Virus record (IMG/VR): IMGVR_UViG_3300025065_000028 | Location: 1 to 31,405 of that record | Reading direction: 5' to 3' (one strand) | Source: a virus | DNA: 31,405 bases | Shown: in pieces, positions 12,936 to 21,189 of the stretch | Numbering within the stretch: position 1 is the first letter of the stretch | Layout: each line of letters opens with the position of its first letter | Notes under the pieces: model-generated | The model's database searches: none | Seen by the model: the letters and a program-made list of their open reading frames with translations, nothing else | What the model was told of the DNA's origin: nothing | Position numbers and translations under genes: made by a program

Positions 12936-13500
12936 CAAGCCGTCGCCCATCGTCGTGCCGATGAGCCGAGATCCCCGCCAGGCTGTCGAACAGGACGTGC
13001 GGGATGGCATCTTCAAGCGGCGCGTCCTGGACGTCGTCGATCCTGAGATTCGCCATCATCCCGTGGTCGCCGCCCTTGTCCGCGAGGTGCGGGCGCTCCA
13101 GATCTCGCTCGTGATGCAGGAGCGTTTCCGGATCGCGCTGACGGGATGGCTGCTCACGGGCCAGGAGATGCCGATCGAGGACTTCGAAAAGGAACTCGAC
13201 AACATCGACGCCGAGAACCACCGTCTCGCGGCGCTCCACTCCGTCCCGTGCACGCCCGTCGTGGAGGACGGCAACGGCAATCCCGCGCTGACGGTGTGGG
13301 GCGAGCCGCTGCTGGGGCTCTTCGTCGAGGAGGCCGAAGATGCGTGCACCGTGACGCTCGTGGCGCCCCCGCTGACGCCGTACTACGGGCTGCACGGCAC
13401 CGCGTTCCATGGCGATGGCGCGACGGCGAAGGCAGACGCCATCGCGCAGGCGAGAGAGTGCGTGGAGGGGGCGGTCGATGAAGCAGCGGGGGACGAATGA
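12928..13500 (+). CDS. Protein of unknown function
   Basis: A 190-aa protein with a helical N-terminal two-thirds (PEIRHHPVVAALVREVRALQ, then ISLVMQERFRIALTGWLL) and a beta-rich C-terminal part (ALTVWGEPLLGLFVEEAEDA and on to TPYYGLHGTAF). The start ATG 12928 is within the previous reading frame, next to AAGGAGG. ATGA overlap couples it to the MptE-like gene that follows. It may belong functionally with the two neighbours, but no domain is evident. Confidence 0.6.
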   Translation: MPDKPSPIVVPMSRDPRQAVEQDVRDGIFKRRVLDVVDPEIRHHPVVAALVREVRALQISLVMQERFRIALTGWLLTGQEMPIEDFEKELDNIDAENHRLAALHSVPCTPVVEDGNGNPALTVWGEPLLGLFVEEAEDACTVTLVAPPLTPYYGLHGTAFHGDGATAKADAIAQARECVEGAVDEAAGDE

Positions 13501-15065
13501 CCCTCCCCCTCCCGCCACCGCCTCAACAGCTCGACCCCATCGCCGAGCGCGCCCATTCGATGCAGTCCACGGTCTACGGGTTCGCCGAGGTGTGGACGCG
13601 CCAGGGCTGCTGCAACCTCCACCACGTCGCGCGGTGGCCGTCCGTGGCGAAGCTCGATGGTGCCTTCGAAGGCGTGCCTGCGGTCATCCTCTCACCCGGC
13701 CCGAGCCTGCCCCGCAACATCGAGCGCGTCCGCGAGCTCAAGGGCCGGGCGGTGCTCATCTCCTACGGGCGCACCCTCCACAAGCTACGGGACCACGGCA
13801 TCGTCCCCGACATCGCCGTCGCCCTCGATCCCCTCGACCTGGTCTACCACTACGACGGCTACGACGTGAGCCAGCTGGAAGCCTTCGTCGTCGGCGCGAC
13901 CTGCAACCCGGAGTTGTTCAACAGGCCATGGCGCCGCGTGTTCCCCTTCAGCGGCAACCAGATGATCGAGTCGTGGATCTACAACGCGCTGCCCGAAGGC
14001 GAGTCCATGTGGCTCGACACGTCGTGCAGCGTCGCCACCACGTCGCTATCCCTCGCCCGCAAGATGGGGTGCAGCCCGATCGTGCTCGTCGGCCAGGATC
14101 TCAGCTTCGAGGGCGGCCGGTACTACGCCAGCGGGACCGCCGACGGCGCGGCGCGGCTGGAGGCGATCCCGAAGCCGACCGATGAGCAGGTCCGCGACGA
14201 GGACGGGCGGCTGCGTACCCTGTGGGAGCTTGCCAAGCATGGCGATCCCCACGCCAACGCCGCGATCCAGCGCCTCTACAACGAGCGCAACCAGCGGGAG
14301 AAGGGCGCGCAGGTTGTCGGACTGTCGGACAAGGCCAAGAGCGTAGAGGCCAGCGGAAAGGCAGTGCTCTCGCGCATCGGCGAGGTCAAGCATGTGCCCG
14401 GCTACTACGGCGGGAGGGTCCGCGCAACGCCCTCGTTCACATGGGTCCGCGAATGGATCGGCAAGCGGGCCGCCGAGATGGAGGGCCAGATCATCAACGC
14501 CACCGAGGGCGGCTGCTACATCGACAACTGCGTCCACGCCGAACTCTCCGTGGTGCTCGACGGTGGCGTGTCGAAGTTGGGAACCCAGGTCCGTGCCGAA
14601 CTCGATCCGCTCAGTACCGCACCCGTGGACGTCGGGGAACGACTCGGCGCCGTGGTGGACGCCCTCGACGTCGAAGACCAACGCGCCGCCCTGCACGATA
14701 TGGCCCGCGACCACCGCGACGCGCTGCGCAAGGCGTCGAAGTACGCCTCCAAGATTCGCCATGCCGTCGCCCGCAGTCCGCGCCGAGCGTGGGAGGTGCG
14801 CCGCATCACCACCTGGGACACGAGGATGCGTGAGGCGCTGCAGCCGGCGGCGATGTTCACCGCCACCTACCAGCAGCAGGTCATCGACGCGATCTACGAC
14901 CAGGCGCTGCCGGAGGGTACGATGATGGGGGCGCTGGAGAAGCTGGCGATGACCGCCGAGGTGGTGGGCCACGCCGCGGAGTTCGGCGTCCCGCTGTTCG
15001 AGGACGCCATGAGGAGGATCGAATCCGATGCCGAGAAAGACCAAGAAGACCACAGGACTGGTTGA
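13497..15065 (+). CDS. MptE/Maf-like protein (MAF_flag10 / DUF115 family)
   Basis: A 522-aa protein. Residues about 60-240 match the family typified by archaeal 6-hydroxymethylpterin diphosphokinase MptE and bacterial motility accessory factor Maf. The features are a Rossmann-like opening VILSPGPSLPRNIERVRELKG, then YGRTLHKLRDHGIVPDIAVALDP, a conserved hydrophobic strand with NPELF, and the later IVLVGQDLSFEGGRYYASG. The C-terminal half is helical with a region of Arg-rich coils (about 380-480). The family includes pterin kinases and nonulosonic-acid transferases acting on flagellin, so catalytic role cannot be fixed from sequence. It lies directly before the terminase genes. Virion or host-surface glycosylation is one possible role. 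Confidence 0.75.
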   Translation: MTLPLPPPPQQLDPIAERAHSMQSTVYGFAEVWTRQGCCNLHHVARWPSVAKLDGAFEGVPAVILSPGPSLPRNIERVRELKGRAVLISYGRTLHKLRDHGIVPDIAVALDPLDLVYHYDGYDVSQLEAFVVGATCNPELFNRPWRRVFPFSGNQMIESWIYNALPEGESMWLDTSCSVATTSLSLARKMGCSPIVLVGQDLSFEGGRYYASGTADGAARLEAIPKPTDEQVRDEDGRLRTLWELAKHGDPHANAAIQRLYNERNQREKGAQVVGLSDKAKSVEASGKAVLSRIGEVKHVPGYYGGRVRATPSFTWVREWIGKRAAEMEGQIINATEGGCYIDNCVHAELSVVLDGGVSKLGTQVRAELDPLSTAPVDVGERLGAVVDALDVEDQRAALHDMARDHRDALRKASKYASKIRHAVARSPRRAWEVRRITTWDTRMREALQPAAMFTATYQQQVIDAIYDQALPEGTMMGALEKLAMTAEVVGHAAEFGVPLFEDAMRRIESDAEKDQEDHRTG

Positions 15066-15237
15066 CAAGGGCGTGACCGTCCACGTCCGGGGCGACAAGT
15101 ACCGCGTGCCCAACGACCGCAAGGTGCTCGCCGTCGTGGACCGCATCAACGCCAACGACCTGATCGAGGATCGCCAGTTGATCGCCGAGGGCGTGCGACT
15201 CGTGGACATGGACGGAAAGCGGATCTGGCCGAGGTAG
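15028..15237 (+). CDS. Small basic protein before the terminase
   Basis: A 69-aa protein beginning with a Lys/Arg/Thr-rich tail (MPRKTKKTTGLVDKG), then a compact beta-alpha part (VTVHVRGDKYRVPNDRKVLA, VVDRINANDLIEDRQLIAEG). It starts inside the last 38 bases of the MptE-like gene, with GAGGAGGA upstream, and ends 3 bases before the small terminase gene. No family recognised. Confidence 0.65.
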   Translation: MPRKTKKTTGLVDKGVTVHVRGDKYRVPNDRKVLAVVDRINANDLIEDRQLIAEGVRLVDMDGKRIWPR

Positions 15238-15240
15238 ACC

Positions 15241-15774
15241 ATGGCCGACAAGCGCGAGGCTCCCACCGAGGCGCAGTACGACATCGCCTTCGACCTGGTA
15301 GCCGAGCAGGGCGCGCGCTCCGGCTGCGTCAACAAGGACACTTTCAAAGCGGTGCTGCACCGCCTCAATCGCGAGATGAAGGGCGCCCGGTGGAACAGCC
15401 GGGACATTCACAAACGATGGAGGGAGCGACCACAAGAGGAACACTTCCGCCGGATGCGCAAGGCCCGCGAGCGGCTCATGCTGCTCAACAAGGACAAGGC
15501 AAAGCGATGGAAGGCTATCAACGAGGTGTCGTCGTTCATCGCGGTCGAGGGTCTTCGGCGCATCGCCACCAAGCTCAGCGACGGCAAGCTCAATACCCGT
15601 GACGAACTCGCAGCCGTCCGTCTCGCGATGGAGATCCAGTCGGGTGCCATGGGTGCTGCGGGCAAGACGGTGATTCTCACGGTCAACAACATCTCGGGAC
15701 GCATCCTCGATACGCCACCGCCGGCGCCAGAGATCGAGGGCGACCCCGACGACGTCAGCGAGCCCGATGGATAA
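15241..15774 (+). CDS. Probable terminase small subunit
   Basis: A 177-aa protein directly upstream of, and overlapping by 8 bases, the large terminase gene. An N-terminal helical domain (EAQYDIAFDLVAEQGARSG, then TFKAVLHRLNREMKGARWNS) resembles the DNA-binding part of small terminases. A basic helical middle (RRMRKARERLMLLNKDKAKR) for oligomerisation and a Pro/Asp-rich disordered tail follow. Motifs are weak; the call rests mostly on position, size and composition. It would recognise phage DNA for packaging. Confidence 0.65.
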   Translation: MADKREAPTEAQYDIAFDLVAEQGARSGCVNKDTFKAVLHRLNREMKGARWNSRDIHKRWRERPQEEHFRRMRKARERLMLLNKDKAKRWKAINEVSSFIAVEGLRRIATKLSDGKLNTRDELAAVRLAMEIQSGAMGAAGKTVILTVNNISGRILDTPPPAPEIEGDPDDVSEPDG

Positions 15775-17356
15775 GTCGGACACCATCGTCGCCGACGGCA
15801 TCACGCACTACACCACCGACGGGCGCAGCGTGACGCCCAACCCAGTACAGGCATGGATTCTCGACGCGGCCTTTTCGCAGTCGATCGATGAACTGTTCGT
15901 GTTCGGCGGCTTCGGATCGGGCAAGACCCAGGCCCTCGCGTGGACGCTGTGGAAGGCGATGATGCTCGCCTACGAGTTTTGGGACGGCAAGCGCCTGACC
16001 CGCGCGAGGTTCGCTATCGTGTCCAGCGACGGCTCGCAGCTGCGCACGGTGACCATGCCGACGTTCGAGGCCGTGTTCAACTACGCGACGGGGCACGACG
16101 GGCCGTTCTGGAGCATCTACGGAGCCAAGCGCAATCCGCTGGTGGAGTCCTACAGCCGAGAGGACAAGCTCTACGAGTTGCCGTGGTGCACGCTGACGCA
16201 GGCCACGGGGCACAACGGCTGCCAGTCGATCGAGGGCGGCTCCTACCTCGGTATCTTCTGCGACGAGACGCCGTTGTGGCTGCCCTCTGGCTTCGAACGC
16301 GTCCGCCACCGCTATCGACAGACGGGCTTCCCGTTCCGCGCCCTGGTGCACTTTGCCACGCCGCAGCCGGGGCGGTCCTTGGCTGCGATCAATGAGCGAT
16401 ACCAGGACTGCGATCCCTACAAGGTCTACGTCGAGAAGGGCACGTGGAAGGACCCATACAGCTACGGCCGCGCTCGCATCATGATGCCCACACGCCTCAA
16501 CGCCGCCAATCTGCCGCCGGGGTACATCCAGCAGCTCGCCAGCGGCACGTCGCCACAGATGGCCAAGGCGATCCTCGACGGCGAGCTCGTGCTGCTCGAG
16601 GGCCGCGTCTACCCCACCTACGACGAGTCCAGCCGCATCGACTACGAGTACTCGCCTGATCGGCCCGTCGTGCTCGGCTACGATCCCGGTTTTCATCGCC
16701 CCTACGCGCTGGCCATCCAAGAGATCGAGTCCGGCAGCGATCGGTGGTGCGCGTTCGACGAGATCGCCATCGCCGACGTCACCCGCGACACCTTCGCCGA
16801 CCATCTGTGCCGGCGTCACTGGATCCGCAACCTATCCGCCGTCATTCACGACCCGGCGGCGAAGCAGCGCGAGACCAGCGGCATCAGCGACCGCGTGCAC
16901 CTGCAGAACTTCCTTGCCGACCGCGGGGTGAACCCCAAGTTCTGGAACCCGTATCGCCCCGAGCATCGCCTCATCACCTACGGCTGCGAGCGCGGCCGAG
17001 CGTGGCTGTGCTCCGCCGACGGTGATCGGCGCTTCTTCGTCGCGCACTCCCTCGTGGGCAAGCGCTACGGCACCGGCAGCGACGGTCATCCAGTCAGCGG
17101 GATTCATGCGGCGCTGGAAAACCAGACCATCAAGACCGGCACCGACGAGCCGGATCGCAGCGCGAAGGTCGACCACCTCTCGCATCCGTCCGACGCCTTC
17201 CGCTACCTGGCCGTGCGGTATCACCCCGTGGCGCAGGTCGTCGACGGCGGCTGGTCAGAGGTCGCCGAGGCCGGCGCTACAGCCGAGGGACTCGGCGAGT
17301 CCATGGGCGACTTCGGCGCCGACGCGATGGGCGGCTGGGCGGAGCGGGGGTACTAG
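15767..17356 (+). CDS. terL: Terminase large subunit (packaging ATPase-nuclease)
   Basis: A 529-aa motor protein. The ATPase has Walker A GGFGSGKT at residues 47-54 and Walker B YLGIFCDET near 160-168 (Asp-Glu). The RNase H-type nuclease has three acidic sites: VVLGYDPG near 301-308, AVIHDP near 360 and HPSDAFRYL near 475. Length and domain order are standard for phage large terminases. ATG 15767 overlaps the small subunit gene. It pumps DNA into the prohead and cuts concatemers. Nine bases separate its stop from an inserted block of small membrane proteins rather than the portal. Confidence 0.93.
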   Translation: MDKSDTIVADGITHYTTDGRSVTPNPVQAWILDAAFSQSIDELFVFGGFGSGKTQALAWTLWKAMMLAYEFWDGKRLTRARFAIVSSDGSQLRTVTMPTFEAVFNYATGHDGPFWSIYGAKRNPLVESYSREDKLYELPWCTLTQATGHNGCQSIEGGSYLGIFCDETPLWLPSGFERVRHRYRQTGFPFRALVHFATPQPGRSLAAINERYQDCDPYKVYVEKGTWKDPYSYGRARIMMPTRLNAANLPPGYIQQLASGTSPQMAKAILDGELVLLEGRVYPTYDESSRIDYEYSPDRPVVLGYDPGFHRPYALAIQEIESGSDRWCAFDEIAIADVTRDTFADHLCRRHWIRNLSAVIHDPAAKQRETSGISDRVHLQNFLADRGVNPKFWNPYRPEHRLITYGCERGRAWLCSADGDRRFFVAHSLVGKRYGTGSDGHPVSGIHAALENQTIKTGTDEPDRSAKVDHLSHPSDAFRYLAVRYHPVAQVVDGGWSEVAEAGATAEGLGESMGDFGADAMGGWAERGY

Positions 17357-17364
17357 GAGGGAAC

Positions 17365-17631
17365 ATGGAGTGGATCTTCAAGATGACGCTGGTAACGCTC
17401 GCGCACCTCTTCACGTGGAGCTGCATCCTGTCCGGGCTGCTGTGGCTCGTGCGCCCGGAGATGGGCGCGGAGTGGATTCTAGGGCGTGGGTGTACGGCAG
17501 GAGCGATTATCTCCGCGGTGATCTGCGTCCCGTTCTACCTGCTGTTCACCGGGAATGTGCTAGCGACGCTGAGCGAACGGCGCCAGCGTAGACAGATCCA
17601 GCGCGCAGTCGATGCCCTGGACACGGAATAG
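17365..17631 (+). CDS. Small membrane protein with two transmembrane helices
   Basis: An 88-aa protein. Residues about 5-28 (FKMTLVTLAHLFTWSCILSG and on) and about 43-66 (TAGAIISAVICVPFYLLFTG) are membrane-spanning by hydrophobicity. They are joined by a short loop and followed by a positively charged tail (SERRQRRQIQRA), which would place the C-terminus inside the cell. AGGAGG lies 6 bases upstream. It belongs to the insert between terminase and portal. Holin-like function is conceivable (two helices, basic tail) but no lysin is nearby, so superinfection or membrane-modifying cargo is equally possible. Confidence 0.65.
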   Translation: MEWIFKMTLVTLAHLFTWSCILSGLLWLVRPEMGAEWILGRGCTAGAIISAVICVPFYLLFTGNVLATLSERRQRRQIQRAVDALDTE

Positions 17632-17667
17632 CCACCGCCCACGCACGTAACGCAACCAGGAGGAACC

Positions 17668-18060
17668 ATGTCCGAACTCATCGTGGCCGTTTCAGTCGCC
17701 GTCGGCGTCAACTCGATCCTGCTGTTCATCGCGCTTCTCGTCATGGGCGCCAAGAACTACAAGCGGCTGGAGCAGATGAACGCCGACGCGAGGGCGCAGC
17801 GCCCGATCGACATGATCAGGTTCGACGCCTACAACATCGTCAAGGCCGACGACGAGGATGGCGAGGATACCTACGAGACGCGTCCGATCTACGTCCGCGC
17901 GTCCAACGTGTTCGCCGTGACGACGGCCAAGAGTGATGTGATCCCCGACGACAAACCGATGTGCTTCCTTTCCATGGGGGGCGCGGGGTACACGGTGGCC
18001 GAGGACATGGAGGTCGCGCTGCACCGGCTGTCGGCGTTCGGCTATCAGGTCCGGGAATAA
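17668..18060 (+). CDS. Membrane-anchored protein of unknown function
   Basis: A 130-aa protein with one N-terminal membrane helix (LIVAVSVAVGVNSILLFIAL, residues about 4-27). A charged linker (NYKRLEQMNADARAQRP) and a soluble alpha/beta domain (VKADDEDGEDTYETRPIYVR, FAVTTAKSDVIPDD) follow. AGGAGG precedes ATG 17668 by 6 bases. It is part of the presumed moron block; no known family. Confidence 0.65.
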   Translation: MSELIVAVSVAVGVNSILLFIALLVMGAKNYKRLEQMNADARAQRPIDMIRFDAYNIVKADDEDGEDTYETRPIYVRASNVFAVTTAKSDVIPDDKPMCFLSMGGAGYTVAEDMEVALHRLSAFGYQVRE

Positions 18061-18099
18061 CCCCTCGCGCCCGCGGTATCCTACGACAGGAGGGAACCC

Positions 18100-18420
18100 A
18101 TGCGCTACCTGCTGATCTGTCTCGTTTGCCTGCCGTTCCTCGCCTGCACCTACGACACATGCGAGCGGGCTTGCCAGCTCCACGCCGACTACATGCTGGA
18201 GTGCGACCGCGTAGCACTCTGCTGGGCGAACCCCGGCGACCTGACGAACGCCTACAACTGCGACGCCGACGAGTACCTGGCGCAGTGCTACGAGATGTGG
18301 TGGTCGGCTACCGAGACGATGGGACCGGGGACGCTGGCAGAAGCGCGGGACGCGTGCGGGAAGTGGTCGTGGAGCGGGGATTGCGAGGACGGGGCGGCGC
18401 AGCCGATGCCGGTGGATTAG
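18100..18420 (+). CDS. Cys-rich lipoprotein
   Basis: A 106-aa protein with a lipoprotein signal: RYLLICLVCLPFL, then A-C at 15-16 as the lipobox cleavage site. The mature part has eight further cysteines (21, 25, 35, 41, 54, 63, 86, 95), enough for four disulfides, so it should fold outside the cytoplasm. AGGAGGG lies upstream of ATG 18100. Phage lipoproteins often block superinfection or act as spanins; the lack of a partner spanin and the insert-like location favour superinfection exclusion or host-surface change. Its end overlaps by 4 bases the antisense gene. Confidence 0.75.
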   Translation: MRYLLICLVCLPFLACTYDTCERACQLHADYMLECDRVALCWANPGDLTNAYNCDADEYLAQCYEMWWSATETMGPGTLAEARDACGKWSWSGDCEDGAAQPMPVD

Positions 18421-18632
18421 CCGCTGACACCTCCCGCCACCGGGACGCCGTACTCCTTCTCTAGCGACTGCAGCCCACGCTCCAGCGCCACCCGCACGAC
18501 AGCTTCCCGTGACGGCTCTGCGACGATCGCGCGTTCGTCCTTCGATTCCTTGATTTTGCCTGCGAGCCCGCTAGCTCTGACCATGTGTTCTCGCATCACT
18601 TTCGACGTCGTGGCGCTCGTCCAGCGTGCCAT
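18417..18632 (-). CDS. Antisense ribbon-helix-helix-like regulator
   Basis: A 71-aa protein on the - strand inside a + strand structural region. The C-terminal half (KDERAIVAEPSREAVVRVAL, then ERGLQSLEKEYG) has the helix-helix spacing of CopG/Arc-type proteins, with a basic N-terminal part (ARWTSATTSKVMREH). ATG 18632 is chosen because AGGAGG lies 7 bases upstream; a longer in-frame start at 18674 would run through the operator. A 16-base perfect palindrome directly upstream suggests it represses itself. It probably controls the cargo block; an antitoxin role is possible, but no toxin is evident. Confidence 0.6.
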   Translation of the reverse strand: MARWTSATTSKVMREHMVRASGLAGKIKESKDERAIVAEPSREAVVRVALERGLQSLEKEYGVPVAGGVSG

Positions 18633-18644
18633 TCGGCTCCCTCC

Positions 18645-18660
18645 TGCAACGATCGTTGCA
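18645..18660. promoter_or_regulatory. Perfect 16-base palindrome, likely operator
   Basis: TGCAACGATCGTTGCA reads the same on both strands and abuts the AGGAGG ribosome site of the antisense gene. On the - strand a TG-C-TATCTT extended -10-like element lies just upstream (about 18660-18668), placing the palindrome at the start of transcription, where a dimeric regulator would block it. Confidence 0.6.
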
Positions 18661-18716
18661 AGATAGCATACCATACCGTTTCAAAGTGCGATTCGCCTAG
18701 CCGTATACGCCTGCGT

Positions 18717-18734
18717 GCCTACATCTTGGTAGGC
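18717..18734 (+). promoter_or_regulatory. Hairpin hiding the portal ribosome site
   Basis: GCCTAC (18717-18722), loop ATCTTG, GTAGGC (18729-18734) forms a perfect 6-bp hairpin ending two bases before ATG 18736. The right arm contains the only purine-rich site (GGTAGG) available to the portal gene, so folding would lower portal translation. Confidence 0.4.
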
Positions 18735-18735
18735 G

Positions 18736-21189
18736 ATGGCGTCCACGCTCCCTCGTCGCACCACCCGTGTACTCCAGCGCGCGCACACGCGTAGGGGCAG
18801 GCCCTCCACCGACGTCGTGCGGCTCGTCGGCGCTGCTGGTGACGAGGCGGGAAAGCGGTCAGCGCCCCCGAAGCCAATCGGCTGGAGCGGCGTCGAACTC
18901 TCCGGCGGCGTGTTCACCGCCAACGACCCCGGCAACCATCCCGACCTCACCATGGAGTTGTGGCTCGGCGACACGTCCCGCACGGGCGTCGCCGAACAGA
19001 TGCTCACCGACCCGGCGATCTCTGCCAGCGCAGACGAGTGGGTCGAGCGCGCCCAGAACGCCGACTGGACGGTCAAGCCTGCGGATCCCGACGATCCCGA
19101 CTGCCGCATGCACGCGGAGTTCGTGCGGCGCATGCTGTTCGAGGAGAGCAAGACGCGGTGGATGGATACGGTCGGCAACGCGACCATGGCCGTCATCTAC
19201 GGTTGCGCGCTGGCCGAGCCGATCTACCGCTACGACGCTCGCGACGAGACGCCGACCTACGATCTCATCGAGGAGATCGGTCGCCGCCCCCGCTGGGAGA
19301 TGACCGACCGCTACGACATCGGCCACCACGTGCTCGATGACGTCGCCGTCCGTCTTCCTCGCTCGGTCTCGCGGTGGCACCAGCTGCCCGACGGCGCGTT
19401 CGGCGGCATCTACCAGTACCCCCGCACCGACGACACCGACAACCTCGACCCCGAAGAGATCCTGATTCCCGCCGAGAACCTGTGCCTGTGGACCTACGGA
19501 TCGCGAGGGTCGTCCAACTGGATGGGCACCGGGCGCTACCGAGCGTCGTACTTCCTCTGGCGCGCACGGCAGACCCTCATGCGGACCGGAGTCATCGCGG
19601 CCGAGCGGTTCGGCGTCGGCGTCCCGATCGCCAAGCAGACCGAGGAGTCGTTCAAGGACCGCCAGGGCCACGCCGAGGACTGGCGCAGCATCCAGCAGCA
19701 ACTCGCCCGCTACCGGGGCGGTTCGCAGGCGTGGCTCGCGGTGACGCACGGGATCGACGTGGACATCAAGGAGGCGTCGTTCACCTCGGCGCAACACATT
19801 CTCGACCTGTACAACGCTGCCGCGCTGGAGATCCATATCCTCGGCGGAACGCAGGCCCTCGTGCAGGGGACGCAGAAGGTCGGGACGTACTCCCTTGCCG
19901 AGACGCAGGCGTCCGAGTTCCGGGCGACCCTGAACCCGTGGCTCGGCACCGTCGCCGACGTCGTCAACACCACCGTCGTTCGCAAGCTGATCGACCTCAA
20001 CTGGCCCGACGTGAAGCACTACCCGCGCGTGACCGTGGGCGACCAGGAGGACGGGAGCACCAAGGACGACGCCGAGGTCTATCAGATCCTCGTCAACTCC
20101 GGCATGCCCACGCAGCCGGAAGACTGGGACCTGTTCCGTGAGCAGCGCAACTGGCCCGCGCTGACGGCTGCCACGCTGGGGCACGACGAGGAGCCGGAAG
20201 CCGAGGAAGACGCCGACGACGAGGAGGTGGTCGAGGACGGCGACGAGCAGGACGAGCCGCTTGCCGCCTCGTCGCAGCCGAACACGACGCCCGCGATGCG
20301 GGTGCGCCTGCTGGCCGAGTCGAGGTTCGACGCCCGCGCCTCGCGCTTCAACCGCCAGGACGCGACCGAGCGAATCAGCCGCGACCTCCACGACGCCATC
20401 GGCCGCGCCGTACTCGATCCGTTCCTCAAGAAGGTGTCCGACGCCATCGCCGACGGCGACGCCAAGACCATCGACGAGACGCCGCTGCCCGGGGTCGTCG
20501 CGCTGCGACAGATCGAGTCGCGCGGGCTGCGCAACGTCCAGGACGTCGGGCGCCTCGAGGTCAAGCAGGAGATCGAGCGCCAGGACGATCCAGCGTTCCG
20601 CGAGGACATGGCAGCCGCCCTCGCCGAGTGGCGTGGCATCGCCGCGCAGGGCAACCCGTCGGGCCTCGAGAACGTGATCGACGAGATCGTCCGTGACCCC
20701 AAGAAGATCGCCGAGCAACTTGCGCTCGCAGCCTCGACCACAGCCAAGCGCATCCTCGCGATGATCGACGATGCCATCGCCTCGTTCTTGCAGACGACGC
20801 CAACGACCGAGTGGACTGCCGAGGCGATCCGCACGCGTGTGCTCAACATCGTGACGCCAGGCGTGCTGGCCCGCGGGGTGGCTCAGGACGTCAACACCGT
20901 CTATGACACGGCCCGCGCGGAGCAGGCGCGCAAGGAGGAGGCCGAGATCGCGGTGTACACGCTCAACCCGGAGATCGGCGTGAATGGCCCGCACGAGCCT
21001 TGCCCCGCGTGCGTGGACACGGCATCGGGGGCGGACAACCCCGCTGTGGTCGGCAGCGAGGCTGAAGCGCGGCTCGTCGTGCCGAACCCCGAATGCCACT
21101 CGTCGCGTAGCGGCATCCTGACCTGCTGGTGCAGCAAGGTCTACGTCACCGATCCGGACGTCGCTCTGGACGTCGTGGAGGGCTTCTGA
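18736..21189 (+). CDS. Portal protein (DUF935 / Mu gp29-like) with a C-terminal MuF-like domain
   Basis: An 817-aa protein. Residues about 60-470 match the DUF935 portal group: GWSGVELSGGVF, EWLGD-type N-terminal part, FLWRARQTLMRTG, IKEASFTSAQHILDLYNAAAL, then LVQGTQKVGTYSLAETQASEF and LNPWLG. A highly acidic linker lies at about 484-508 (EEPEAEEDADDEEVVEDGDE). The last 130 residues end CPACVDTASGA, PNPECHS and CWCSK, the Cys/His pattern of the Mu gpF/SPP1 gp7-like minor head domain. Typical DUF935 portals are near 500 aa, so this is a portal-minor head fusion. The portal forms the DNA channel; the MuF part usually helps head assembly or enters with DNA. Confidence 0.85.
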   Translation: MASTLPRRTTRVLQRAHTRRGRPSTDVVRLVGAAGDEAGKRSAPPKPIGWSGVELSGGVFTANDPGNHPDLTMELWLGDTSRTGVAEQMLTDPAISASADEWVERAQNADWTVKPADPDDPDCRMHAEFVRRMLFEESKTRWMDTVGNATMAVIYGCALAEPIYRYDARDETPTYDLIEEIGRRPRWEMTDRYDIGHHVLDDVAVRLPRSVSRWHQLPDGAFGGIYQYPRTDDTDNLDPEEILIPAENLCLWTYGSRGSSNWMGTGRYRASYFLWRARQTLMRTGVIAAERFGVGVPIAKQTEESFKDRQGHAEDWRSIQQQLARYRGGSQAWLAVTHGIDVDIKEASFTSAQHILDLYNAAALEIHILGGTQALVQGTQKVGTYSLAETQASEFRATLNPWLGTVADVVNTTVVRKLIDLNWPDVKHYPRVTVGDQEDGSTKDDAEVYQILVNSGMPTQPEDWDLFREQRNWPALTAATLGHDEEPEAEEDADDEEVVEDGDEQDEPLAASSQPNTTPAMRVRLLAESRFDARASRFNRQDATERISRDLHDAIGRAVLDPFLKKVSDAIADGDAKTIDETPLPGVVALRQIESRGLRNVQDVGRLEVKQEIERQDDPAFREDMAAALAEWRGIAAQGNPSGLENVIDEIVRDPKKIAEQLALAASTTAKRILAMIDDAIASFLQTTPTTEWTAEAIRTRVLNIVTPGVLARGVAQDVNTVYDTARAEQARKEEAEIAVYTLNPEIGVNGPHEPCPACVDTASGADNPAVVGSEAEARLVVPNPECHSSRSGILTCWCSKVYVTDPDVALDVVEGF

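Noticed and set aside
14046-15407. 453-codon open frame on the - strand
   Set aside because: Antisense to the MptE-like gene, whose family motifs are convincing; no ribosome site or motif on the - strand.
18859-21099. 746-codon open frame on the - strand
   Set aside because: An antisense shadow of the portal gene; the portal has clear family features and the - frame has only low-complexity Arg/Leu/Val composition.
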